Assembly: GCA_934692625.1 (NCBI GenBank)
Contig: CAKUUC010000003.1
Coordinates: 62,001 to 126,000, forward strand
DNA length: 64,000 nt
Direction of reading: 5' to 3'
Source: an uncultured Candidatus Melainabacteria bacterium
GTDB lineage: Bacteria > Cyanobacteriota > Vampirovibrionia > Gastranaerophilales > Gastranaerophilaceae
How positions within the stretch are numbered: position 1 is the stretch's first letter; each line of letters starts with the position of its first letter. Below are positions 27,480-35,972 of the stretch, piece after piece. A model generated the notes under the pieces. That model had not been told where the DNA came from. It saw only the letters and a list, made by a program, of their open reading frames with translations, and searched no databases. A program made the translations under genes and the position numbers.

Positions 27480-28229
27480 ATGTCAGGACACTCAAAATGG
27501 GCGAACATTAAAAATAAAAAAGCCAAAACAGATTCACAAAAAGCAGTAGTATTTCAAAAATATTCAAGAGAATTGATTGTAGCTGCAAGACTAGGCGGGG
27601 CTGACCCTAACGGAAACTTCCGTTTGAGAACCGCTATTGAAAAAGCAAAAGCGGCAGGACTTCCTAACGACAACATCAAAAGAGCAATCGAAAAAGGTTC
27701 CGGAGCAGGAAGTGCAGACAATTACGAAGAATTGACTTACGAAGGTTACGCAGCAGGCGGTGTTGCTGTTGTTTTAGAAGCTATGACTGATAACAGAAAC
27801 AGAACAGCAGGCGATGTTAGAAGTATTTTCACAAAATTCAACGGAAACTTGGGCGAAACAAATTGCGTAAGTTGGATGTTTGATAGAAAAGGCAGCATTG
27901 AATTCGATACAGATGTTGATTTTGAAAAATTGTTTGAAGCAGCAATCAACCTTGATGCAGAAGATGTTATTGAAGATGAAGATTGCTACAAAGTTATTAC
28001 ATCAGTTGAAAACTTCCAATCAGTTGTTGAAGGTCTTGAAGCAGAAGGTTTCAAAAGCACAACCGCAGAATTGACAAGAATTCCACAAAACAATATTGAA
28101 GTAACTGATGTTAAAACAGCAACTTCAATTATGCGATTGATAGACAGACTTGAAGAACTTGATGACGTTCAAAATGTCTATGCTAATTGCGATATTCCGG
28201 AAGATGTTTTGCAACAAGTTGAGGTTTAA
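27480..28229 (+). CDS. yebC: YebC/PmpR-family protein
   Basis: Three-domain protein of 249 aa beginning MSGHSKWANIKNKKAKTD. The family includes DNA-binding regulators (PmpR) and, by more recent work, factors that relieve ribosome stalling at proline stretches. Signatures LRTAIEKAKAAGLPNDNI and YEGYAAGGVAVVLEAMTDN are present. GAGG precedes the ATG. It starts a tight operon with a GGDEF gene, tsaE and tsaB. Confidence 0.95.
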   Translation: MSGHSKWANIKNKKAKTDSQKAVVFQKYSRELIVAARLGGADPNGNFRLRTAIEKAKAAGLPNDNIKRAIEKGSGAGSADNYEELTYEGYAAGGVAVVLEAMTDNRNRTAGDVRSIFTKFNGNLGETNCVSWMFDRKGSIEFDTDVDFEKLFEAAINLDAEDVIEDEDCYKVITSVENFQSVVEGLEAEGFKSTTAELTRIPQNNIEVTDVKTATSIMRLIDRLEELDDVQNVYANCDIPEDVLQQVEV

Positions 28230-28231
28230 TT

Positions 28232-29482
28232 TTGTTAGATAAAATAGAAAAACTTTCAAAAGTTCTTAATGAAGCTTACAGTGAAAAATCACTGCAAAGT
28301 GCTTTAAGAACTTTTTTTTCAAAAAATTTCGATATTGAAGATTTTTCTATTGATATAAACAAAAAAATATACCTTGAATCACCGGTAATTGAAGAAAATG
28401 AGATAAAATACCCAATTTTCAAACACAAAAAAAGTATCGGCTATTTAATTTTCAAAGGTGGAAATAACGAATTTAAAAAATTCATAAAATATGCAGCGCC
28501 ATTTATTTCGCTAAAAGTTCAAAACCTTATTTTGAACGATAAAATGCAGAAAAACGTGAACTTTCACGAAACAATGAAAAATATTGCAAAAATCATTGAA
28601 AGCCAATACGAATTGAATTACGTAATTCCGATTATTGGTGAAATGATAGACAAATTTTTCACAAATTATTTGCTCTACATTTTCCTATATGATGAAAATG
28701 TAGGGAAAAATGTTCTCGCTTGGCCTATGGCATGCAAAGACAGCAAAATTATGGAAATTGTTGAAAACTTTGACTCTACTGTACTAAGCGAGGACAAAAA
28801 ACTTTTAGCCCTTCCGCTAAAAAGTGAAAATAAAGAAGTCGGAGTACTGGTTGCAAAATGTACAGATGAAAAAATTACAGAAAAAGATATCGAATATCTG
28901 ACACAATTATCAACTCAAATTGCAACAACAATCAATCGTGCAAACGTTTACGCTGAAATTCTGAAACACGCAACACTTGATGCCTTGACAGGTTTTTATA
29001 ACCGAAATCAACTTGAAGAACGTATCAAGCAAGAAGTTGCCAATGCAAAACGACAAAAAGCGCCTCTATGCGGAATTATGACAGATATTGACTACTTCAA
29101 ACACGTAAATGACACCTACGGACACGCTGTCGGAGATTTGGTGTTGAAAGACATTGCCAAAATCATTCGAGGACAATTAAGAGAATACGACATTGCCGGA
29201 AGATATGGCGGTGAAGAGTTTTCAATACTTTTACCGTTCACCAAAATTGATGAGGCTAAAAAAGTTGCAGAACGTCTTAGAGCGTCAATAGAAAACAAGG
29301 TCGTTGATATTTCGAAAGTTGACCCAGACAATGAAGTAAAATCAATAAAAGTAACCATTAGTTTGGGAATTTACGAAATGCAAGAAAATGATAATGACGA
29401 AGATTTGCTAAAAAAGGCAGACAAGGCGCTTTATCAAGCAAAAAATACAGGAAGGAACAAAGTAGTAGTACAAAATGAGTAA
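28232..29482 (+). CDS. Diguanylate cyclase with GAF-like sensory domain, 416 aa
   Basis: The C-terminal GGDEF domain (about 245-412) makes cyclic di-GMP. The active-site signature is GGEEF (326-330) and an RxxD inhibitory I-site, REYD, lies five residues before it (317-320), so product inhibition is expected. The N-terminal 230 residues look like a GAF-type sensor without membrane helices, so the signal is probably cytosolic. The start is TTG at 28232, two bases after the yebC stop, with GAGG upstream. Its end overlaps tsaE by eight bases. Confidence 0.9.
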   Translation: MLDKIEKLSKVLNEAYSEKSLQSALRTFFSKNFDIEDFSIDINKKIYLESPVIEENEIKYPIFKHKKSIGYLIFKGGNNEFKKFIKYAAPFISLKVQNLILNDKMQKNVNFHETMKNIAKIIESQYELNYVIPIIGEMIDKFFTNYLLYIFLYDENVGKNVLAWPMACKDSKIMEIVENFDSTVLSEDKKLLALPLKSENKEVGVLVAKCTDEKITEKDIEYLTQLSTQIATTINRANVYAEILKHATLDALTGFYNRNQLEERIKQEVANAKRQKAPLCGIMTDIDYFKHVNDTYGHAVGDLVLKDIAKIIRGQLREYDIAGRYGGEEFSILLPFTKIDEAKKVAERLRASIENKVVDISKVDPDNEVKSIKVTISLGIYEMQENDNDEDLLKKADKALYQAKNTGRNKVVVQNE

Positions 29483-29945
29483 ATTAGAAGTAATTTGTAA
29501 GAATTTGGAAGATACAAAAAAACTTGCATATAAATTTGCAAAACTTATCGAAAATGACGGTTGTTTTATCAATTTATATGGCGAAATAGGGGCAGGTAAA
29601 ACCGCATTTGTGAAATTTGTCGCAGAAGCTATCGGAATAACTGAAAAAGTTACAAGCCCGAGTTTTGTAATTCTTAATGAATATCACAGTGCAAAAATTC
29701 CGGTCTATCATTTTGATTTGTACAGACTGGAAAACGAAGGAGTCAAAACGATTACCGATGAACTCCGTGAATATTCGGAAGGCAAGAAAATAACCTTTGT
29801 TGAATGGGCAGAATTTTCGCAAAACGAAATTCCGTTTAATCATCTGAAAATCAATGTAACCTATGAAGATGATGACAGCAGAAAATACACGTTTGAAGGT
29901 TTTGGCGAAAATTGTAAAAAAATTGTAGAGGAATTGAAAAAGTGA
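29475..29945 (+). CDS. tsaE: tRNA threonylcarbamoyladenosine biosynthesis ATPase TsaE
   Basis: ATPase of the TsaB-TsaD-TsaE complex that installs t6A37 in tRNAs. P-loop GEIGAGKT (36-43), VTSPSFVILNEY, and HFDLYRLEN with WAEF are family motifs. 156 aa is normal. It overlaps the GGDEF gene and tsaB (four bases), indicating one transcript. Confidence 0.95.
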   Translation: MSKLEVICKNLEDTKKLAYKFAKLIENDGCFINLYGEIGAGKTAFVKFVAEAIGITEKVTSPSFVILNEYHSAKIPVYHFDLYRLENEGVKTITDELREYSEGKKITFVEWAEFSQNEIPFNHLKINVTYEDDDSRKYTFEGFGENCKKIVEELKK

Positions 29946-30559
29946 TTTTATTAGTATTTGATACATGTTTAGACAAAATGTATGTAACATTGACAAAAGA
30001 TAAAGAAATTTTATCATCAAAAATTGTAGAAAACCAAGATAACAAGTATCATTCAGCGTTCTTGATTTCGACAATAAAAGAAGTTTTGAAAGAAAACGAT
30101 TTAACACCACAAGATATTTCAGCAATCGGCACAAATGACGGCCCAGGGAGTTTTACAGGCATCAGAGCGTGTACAACGGTTGCAAGAATGATGGCTCAAC
30201 AGTTGAATATTCCGGCTTGCGGTGTTTCTTCACTTGAAATTTTGGCAAAAATCAATAAAACAGAAAAGCCAACAATTGTTGCACTTGATGCAAGAAAAAA
30301 TTGCGCTTACCTTTACCACGAAAACGAAATTAAAGGTGCGGTAAATATTGATGAAATCAAAGAAATTTTAGCAAACGGCGATTACTTTGTAATTTGTGAC
30401 GATAAAATGCAAAAAGAATTTGGCGGAATTTCGTATCAACAAACCCAATATCCTTTGGGTGAAATTTTGGCAGAACTTGCTTATGAAAAACTGCAAACAA
30501 AAGCATGCAAATGGCAAGAATTGAAACCGCTTTACATTCAACCGCCACCAATGGGCTAA
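29942..30559 (+). CDS. tsaB: tRNA threonylcarbamoyladenosine biosynthesis protein TsaB
   Basis: Inactive ASKHA-fold partner that forms the core of the t6A complex with TsaD. GPGSFTGIRACTTVARM and the N-terminal LLVFDTC strand are diagnostic. The start is GTG at 29942, overlapping the tsaE stop, with GAGGAA upstream. At 205 aa it is somewhat short of E. coli TsaB. tsaD is not in the window. Confidence 0.93.
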   Translation: MILLVFDTCLDKMYVTLTKDKEILSSKIVENQDNKYHSAFLISTIKEVLKENDLTPQDISAIGTNDGPGSFTGIRACTTVARMMAQQLNIPACGVSSLEILAKINKTEKPTIVALDARKNCAYLYHENEIKGAVNIDEIKEILANGDYFVICDDKMQKEFGGISYQQTQYPLGEILAELAYEKLQTKACKWQELKPLYIQPPPMG

Positions 30560-30625
30560 GGTGCAAAACATTAAGTTCTGTAAACAATATTTTAAAATTC
30601 AACAATTATGACTAAAAAAACTCCT

Positions 30626-30654
30626 TTATATATAAGTGAAGAGATATTAAGGAG
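30626..30654 (+). promoter_or_regulatory. Shared leader/promoter motif (copy 3)
   Basis: TTTATATATAAGTGAAGAG then AAGGAG, with CAATTAT ending 15 bases upstream of TTTATATA, closely similar to the region upstream of 351. Confidence 0.5.
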
Positions 30655-30661
30655 ATTTTTT

Positions 30662-32059
30662 ATGGTTCAGAGAGCGAATTTAGATGCGTTTAATCAAATT
30701 ACAGGTTTACCTTCAATGAACAAAGAAGGCACTGTAGCAGCACCAAAGCAAAATATTAAACCGGAACTACGGGATTGGTTGAGCAAATTTTCTAAAATAA
30801 GGAAAAATCCACCACATTCACCTACGAATAATTACAATACATCATACAAACTTGGTTCTCGCTCAGGAAACACTAGAACCATTGGAACAGATCAAGTTTT
30901 AGTAAAAGCACCAAGAACTAATAATAACGGTATAAATTCACCAAACGGTAAAACAACTCCATTCGCAGACACTACAGATGGATATATCGGAGATTCAAAG
31001 CAAGCAAAACGTGGAGATTGCTATCTTCTTGCTGAAGTAAATGCTATTAGAAATACAAAAAACGGTCAAGAGCTTCTGACTAAAAATTGTAAGAAAAACA
31101 AAGATGGTTCTTATACTGTTACACTCCCCGGAGCAAATAAAATCAGAGAAGAATACGCTAAAAGAGGCTTACCTTGCGAAGTAACAGGAAGTTATACAAT
31201 TTCTGCAGAAGCACTAGAAAAAGCGGGCTTAAGTGATGCATATTCAAAAGGCGACTTGGAAGTAGTTGCTTATGAACTTGCAGTTGAAGCCTATAGAGCC
31301 GAAATGTCAATTACCGTCGGCAAGAACGGCAAAAATGGTGTGAAACAAACAGATGCAGAATCTAACGTAAATTATAATGGCTTTGGCAAAAATGGCGACG
31401 TATTAAGTGGCGGCAGAACATTTGATGCTGGCTTTCTATTAACTGGAAATAAATCTGAAGTTTTTGAAGGTAGTCAAAAAAGATATAACAGAGTAAAACC
31501 ATACAAAGACGGAAAATACGGCTACATTACAAGAGAAGAAATGGCTCGTCGAACAGGTGCCGACATTTCCATGTACGAAAACAGCAAAGATGGAAAAGTC
31601 AAAGCAGGCGTATCTGAAGTTAGCCATTACACCCAAAATGAACAAGCTATCAACTCAATGCTTAGTAAATACGAAGGCAAAGAAGGTGATTATGCAATCA
31701 CATTTGGTGTCCGAGTTGCACAAAACGGACCTGACGGCACAACTAAAGCCGGTGGTGGTCATGCATTGAATGTCTTAAAAATCACAAAAGATACAGTTTA
31801 TGTTGCTAACCCTTGGCACCCAGATAAAATCGAACCAATACCTAGAAGTGAATTTGTTAAAATGACAACAACATTATCTGCACTACCGACAACAGAACAA
31901 GCAACAAAAAAAACACCTACAACCAAACCGGAAAAACCACAAAAAACTCCAAAAACTAATCGTAGGCCACAAAAAAGAAAAATGACACAGAAAGATATAT
32001 TTGAACTTCTATTTAATAAATTCAAATCAGAACGAATTAAACATAAAAACATAGATTAA
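30662..32059 (+). CDS. Calpain-like cysteine protease, 465 aa
   Basis: The central domain (about 100-395) resembles the C2 calpain core: KRGDCYLLAEVNAIR supplies Cys120, GGGHALNVLKI supplies His367 and YVANPWHPD supplies Asn383, the order and context of the Cys-His-Asn triad. Calcium dependence cannot be judged. The first 100 residues and the Lys/Pro/Thr-rich last 70 are probably disordered. There is no signal peptide. I chose ATG 30662, which follows AAGGAG; an ATG at 30608 lies upstream of the leader motif. The gene is preceded by tsaB but has its own leader and so is probably a separate unit. Confidence 0.78.
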   Translation: MVQRANLDAFNQITGLPSMNKEGTVAAPKQNIKPELRDWLSKFSKIRKNPPHSPTNNYNTSYKLGSRSGNTRTIGTDQVLVKAPRTNNNGINSPNGKTTPFADTTDGYIGDSKQAKRGDCYLLAEVNAIRNTKNGQELLTKNCKKNKDGSYTVTLPGANKIREEYAKRGLPCEVTGSYTISAEALEKAGLSDAYSKGDLEVVAYELAVEAYRAEMSITVGKNGKNGVKQTDAESNVNYNGFGKNGDVLSGGRTFDAGFLLTGNKSEVFEGSQKRYNRVKPYKDGKYGYITREEMARRTGADISMYENSKDGKVKAGVSEVSHYTQNEQAINSMLSKYEGKEGDYAITFGVRVAQNGPDGTTKAGGGHALNVLKITKDTVYVANPWHPDKIEPIPRSEFVKMTTTLSALPTTEQATKKTPTTKPEKPQKTPKTNRRPQKRKMTQKDIFELLFNKFKSERIKHKNID

Positions 32060-32150
32060 AATACAAAAAGAAATGTAGCCAAAATGTAGGTCAAGGCACC
32101 GCCTGACACGTAAATTAACACTGTTGATGTGGATAACAAAATCACTAACA

Positions 32151-32182
32151 AAAAGCAACTATCAAACATAGTTGCTTTTTGA
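32151..32182. terminator. Bidirectional intrinsic terminator
   Basis: AAAAGCAACTAT (32151-32162) and ATAGTTGCTTTT (32168-32179) make a perfect stem around CAAAC, with T-runs on both strands. It separates the calpain-like gene and clpP. Confidence 0.92.
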
Positions 32183-32205
32183 TTTAAAATGAATATTTAA
32201 AAAGA

Positions 32206-32820
32206 TTATAACGAATGACGTTCTACAACTTTGTCTATCAAGCCGTATTCTTTTGCTTCAAACGCTGACAAATAGTGGTCACGTTCGCAGTCTTCTTTAA
32301 CTTTTTCAAAATCTTGACCAGAATTTTCAGCCATAATTCCAATTAACATGTCTTTCATTCTGCGGATTTCTTTAGCTTCCAATTCGATATCTGTCGCCTG
32401 ACCTTTAGCGCCACCCAACGGTTGGTGAATCATAATTCTTGCACTCGGCAATGCCATTCTCTTACCTTTTGTTCCTGCTGATAACAAGAATGCACCCATT
32501 GATGCCGCTTCTCCTAAACAAATGGTTGAAACATCAGATTTTATCAAGTTCATAGTGTCATAAATTGCCATACCAGCAGTAATAACACCCCCTGGACTAT
32601 TTATGTACAACATAATATCTTTTTCAGAATTTTCACTATCCAATAACAAAAGTTGTGCTACAACAGAGTTTGCAACATCATCGTCAATTTCAGTTCCTAA
32701 GAAAATTATTCTTTCTCTCAACAATCTTGAAAAGATATCAAATGAGCGCTCACCACGAGATGAAGCCTCAATAACCGTAGGCACGTAGCCCATTATTTTC
32801 ATATATGTTTCTTGATCCAT
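32206..32820 (-). CDS. clpP: ATP-dependent Clp protease proteolytic subunit
   Basis: Serine protease tetradecamer that degrades substrates fed by ClpX or ClpC/ClpA. The triad is complete: Ser107 in GEAASMGA, His132 in MIHQPLGG and Asp181 in ERDHYLSA. 204 aa is normal. AAGGAGAG precedes the ATG. It lies 50 bases after the histidine kinase gene in the same direction, downstream of a run containing an isolated ClpX-type zinc finger and a triple Clp-N protein. No AAA+ unfoldase gene is in the window. Confidence 0.97.
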   Translation of the reverse strand: MDQETYMKIMGYVPTVIEASSRGERSFDIFSRLLRERIIFLGTEIDDDVANSVVAQLLLLDSENSEKDIMLYINSPGGVITAGMAIYDTMNLIKSDVSTICLGEAASMGAFLLSAGTKGKRMALPSARIMIHQPLGGAKGQATDIELEAKEIRRMKDMLIGIMAENSGQDFEKVKEDCERDHYLSAFEAKEYGLIDKVVERHSL

Positions 32821-32869
32821 TTTCGCTCTCCTTTTGTTGGTTCAATATTATAATAAATAAAAATTTTTA

Positions 32870-34090
32870 TCAATCATCTGTAATAGGGAGTTTTATAATA
32901 AATTCAGCCCCTTTACCTTTCTCACTATTTACCTTGATTTCTCCGCCATGAAGTTTTACAAATTCTTTTGATATAGCAAGCCCAAGCCCCGTTGATACTT
33001 CCGTTTTGGCCAACGCATTTTCAACTTGATAAAACTTCTCAAAAATTTTCTGATGATATTCTTTATCGATACCAATCCCCTCATCTTTTACCCGAATTTC
33101 AACACAATCAAACAACTCTTCTGATGTAATTTGAACCTTTGAATTTTCAGGCGAGAATTTTACAGCATTACCGATAATATTAAACAAAACCTGTTGAAGT
33201 TTTACATAATCTCCACGAATGCTCAAAAGATTGACAGCATTGACAAATTTCACCTTCTTTTTATCTGCAATCGGACGAAGAATATTACAAACCTCATCAA
33301 CTAGCATACGTAAATTTACATCAGTTACATTCAATTTCACTGTATGAGATTCAATTTTTGCAATATCCAAAACCTCATTTATCATCCCGAGCAAACGTAT
33401 CCCGGAAATTCTTATATCTTCTACGTATTCTTTTTGCTTGTTTGTTAATTCGCCAAACAAATTGTTTGCCAAAGTTTCAGACATACAAATTATCGAATTC
33501 AAAGGAGTACGCAAATCATGTGAAACATTCGCAATAAATTCATTTTGTAGTTTTTTGTTTTCTTGGATTTTGTGGTTTTCTTTTTTTATATTCTCAAAAT
33601 CATTATATGATTTTTTTAAACCTTTTTCCATAGATTTCACTTGTAATGTAACGATTTTAGACAGTTCAATATCTTTCACAAATTCTGCCAAAATATTTGA
33701 ATACGTTTCAAACACAAGACTTTCTTCACTACTAAAGCTTTGCGATTTTCTTATTATACAAAACAACCCAAATACAACCCCTTTGACAAGCAATCTCTTT
33801 GCCAAAATTTCACTATCAGAATAAAAAAGTTTTTTGAGCAAACCTGAAACATCATCAAACTTTGTATCATACAATTTTTGAGTTGCATCATCGTTTATTG
33901 AATATTTTGGGGCAAATTTTCCTCCAAAACTTTGCTCTAAATTCAACGAATTTGGAACTAAATAAAAAATTCCGCACTCATCAAAATCAACAACATCTTT
34001 CAACAACATAAATAATTTTGTAATTTTCGCATTGCCATCATTTTCGTCCCGATAAAACTCGTTGATATTTTGAAGCGCTTTTTGATACAT
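32870..34090 (-). CDS. Soluble sensor histidine kinase, 406 aa
   Basis: N-terminal GAF-like sensor (about 1-140), a coiled-coil linker (about 145-185), HisKA dimerisation domain with the phospho-acceptor His near residue 191 (NVSHDLRTPLNS), and HATPase_c with N box NIIGNAVKFSP, DEGIGI and GLGLAIS. No membrane helix, so the signal is intracellular. No response regulator is adjacent, so it is an orphan kinase. GAGG precedes the ATG, which abuts hpt. Confidence 0.92.
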   Translation of the reverse strand: MYQKALQNINEFYRDENDGNAKITKLFMLLKDVVDFDECGIFYLVPNSLNLEQSFGGKFAPKYSINDDATQKLYDTKFDDVSGLLKKLFYSDSEILAKRLLVKGVVFGLFCIIRKSQSFSSEESLVFETYSNILAEFVKDIELSKIVTLQVKSMEKGLKKSYNDFENIKKENHKIQENKKLQNEFIANVSHDLRTPLNSIICMSETLANNLFGELTNKQKEYVEDIRISGIRLLGMINEVLDIAKIESHTVKLNVTDVNLRMLVDEVCNILRPIADKKKVKFVNAVNLLSIRGDYVKLQQVLFNIIGNAVKFSPENSKVQITSEELFDCVEIRVKDEGIGIDKEYHQKIFEKFYQVENALAKTEVSTGLGLAISKEFVKLHGGEIKVNSEKGKGAEFIIKLPITDD

Positions 34091-34624
34091 TTACACCTCT
34101 TTGTAGCCAATATAAGGAAGATTTCTACAATATCCGGCATCATCTAAACCGTACCCGACAACAAATTTGTTATCAATATCAAACCCATAAAAATCAGGTT
34201 CAACATTTGATTTACGCATTTCTTTTTTATTTAAAAGAGAACAAAATTTAACAGTTTTTGGACTAAATTTTTCATTCAAAAACCCTATCAAATATTCAGC
34301 CGTCAAACCCGTATCGATAATATCTTCAACAATTAAAATATTTTTACCGCTCAAATCCGGCAATTTTGAATCAATAGTCTTTACAATCCCTGACGATTTT
34401 TGACCGTTGCCATAACTAGAAAGTCTTAAAAATTCCATCAAAACCGGCATAGTTAAATATTTTGCCAAGTCAGTCATAAACATTACAGCACCTTTTAAAA
34501 CGCAAACAATAACGACTTCTTCGCCTTTGTAATACTCATTTATTTCTTCTGCTAATGATTTTATTCTCGTTTGAAGTTGTTCTTCAGAAAATAATACCTT
34601 CAATTTATCTACTGTTGCCGCCAT
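34091..34624 (-). CDS. hpt: Hypoxanthine phosphoribosyltransferase
   Basis: Purine salvage: makes IMP/GMP from the free base and PRPP. The PRPP-binding motif ILIVEDIIDTGLT and the flexible-loop LRLSSYG are present; 177 aa is typical. It follows tilS directly, the tilS-hpt pairing common across bacteria, with AAGGAG before the ATG. Confidence 0.95.
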   Translation of the reverse strand: MAATVDKLKVLFSEEQLQTRIKSLAEEINEYYKGEEVVIVCVLKGAVMFMTDLAKYLTMPVLMEFLRLSSYGNGQKSSGIVKTIDSKLPDLSGKNILIVEDIIDTGLTAEYLIGFLNEKFSPKTVKFCSLLNKKEMRKSNVEPDFYGFDIDNKFVVGYGLDDAGYCRNLPYIGYKEV

Positions 34625-34625
34625 T

Positions 34626-35966
34626 TTATTGCTCCTTCTTATAAAACTTCATTCTATGAGTCGGTCGTCCGATTACTTTTATTTTATCACTAATTCCCAA
34701 ATTAATCGCCCAAAAAACTTCATTATCATTTGTCAAAAATAACAACGAATCTTTTTGATGATTTGGAATTTTCTTTGCATTCAAATATTTTTTCAATTTC
34801 TGAGAGCCCTTCATACCGTAAGGACAAATATAATCACCATCTTGACGTGGTCTTATTTCAAAATTTATTGGAAATTTACTTAAATCGACATACGCTACAT
34901 TATCATTTGCCTGTGGAAATTTTCTCACATCTTTTTCAAATTTCTCAAGTTCAAAAATATACCCTTCATTTTCAAAAATTCCTTCGTGCAAAATATGAAA
35001 ATACGGCAACTTCTCACTTTTTTTTGAAATCACTTCAAAATAATTTTCATTAATAAACATCCACAAATCACTGGTCAATGAACAAGTTTTGCCTGATTTT
35101 GAAGTTTTATTTTCTATTAAAAAATTCAAAATATACAAAATCTTTGATTGGTCATATTCAAGTCCATAATCTTGAAAAATCTTGTAAATAATATGCTTTT
35201 GCATTGCCTCGGATTGCGCAAAAAATTTACTCGTTCTAAATCTGTTACCATCTACGATTTTTGCTAAAACAATTTGCAAATATTCATTGAGCAACTGAGT
35301 TTCTTCTTTTGCTATATCAGATAGCGAATTTATTTTATCAACAGCATTTGGGTTGAGATTCATAATTTCGGGTAATATTTTTGCTCTGATGAAATTACGT
35401 TTATATTTTATATCAGAATTTGAACTATCAACATTTGGACAAAGAGAATTATTTTTACAATATTCTTCAATCAAATTCCTTGACACAGTCAATAATGGAC
35501 GATAATAAATATCTCGGTGCGGAGCAATTCCTTGCAAACCTGAAACACCAGTCCCCATACAAATTCGATAAATCAATGTTTCCGCATTATCATTTTTATT
35601 ATGAGCAGTAAAAATTATTTTACTGTCAAATTTTCTACTACAATTCTCAAAAAACTCATATCTTGCATCACGGGCAGCAGTTTCAGTTTTGGGAATATTT
35701 GCAGATAAACTTTCACAATAAAATTCAATACCAATTTTTGTGCAGAAATTTCGACAATTATCTTCTTCGCTATCGCTTTCTATCCCTCGCCATTTATGGT
35801 TCAGGTGAAGCGCAACAATTCTATTTTTAGGAGCAACTTTTTTTAAAACATCAAGCAAACACATCGAATCAAAACCACCTGAAAAAGCAACAAGATACGT
35901 TTGCGATTTACTATTCAATTCGTATTCATTCAAAAAAGATTTAATTGTCGCTTTGATATTTCCCAT
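34626..35966 (-). CDS. tilS: tRNA(Ile)-lysidine synthetase
   Basis: Modifies C34 of the AUA-reading tRNA-Ile to lysidine. The ATP-pyrophosphatase P-loop SGGFDS (29-34) and HLNHKWRGIES are present; the N-terminal catalytic domain is followed by substrate-recognition and C-terminal domains (GMKGSQKLKKYLNAKKIP). 446 aa fits. The start lies six bases from the Clp-N gene stop; no Shine-Dalgarno is apparent so translation may be coupled. Confidence 0.95.
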   Translation of the reverse strand: MGNIKATIKSFLNEYELNSKSQTYLVAFSGGFDSMCLLDVLKKVAPKNRIVALHLNHKWRGIESDSEEDNCRNFCTKIGIEFYCESLSANIPKTETAARDARYEFFENCSRKFDSKIIFTAHNKNDNAETLIYRICMGTGVSGLQGIAPHRDIYYRPLLTVSRNLIEEYCKNNSLCPNVDSSNSDIKYKRNFIRAKILPEIMNLNPNAVDKINSLSDIAKEETQLLNEYLQIVLAKIVDGNRFRTSKFFAQSEAMQKHIIYKIFQDYGLEYDQSKILYILNFLIENKTSKSGKTCSLTSDLWMFINENYFEVISKKSEKLPYFHILHEGIFENEGYIFELEKFEKDVRKFPQANDNVAYVDLSKFPINFEIRPRQDGDYICPYGMKGSQKLKKYLNAKKIPNHQKDSLLFLTNDNEVFWAINLGISDKIKVIGRPTHRMKFYKKEQ

Positions 35967-35972
35967 AATAAA

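Noticed and set aside
32090..32107. Imperfect hairpin after the calpain-like gene
   Set aside because: Short, bulged and without T-run; the strong terminator at 32151 explains termination.
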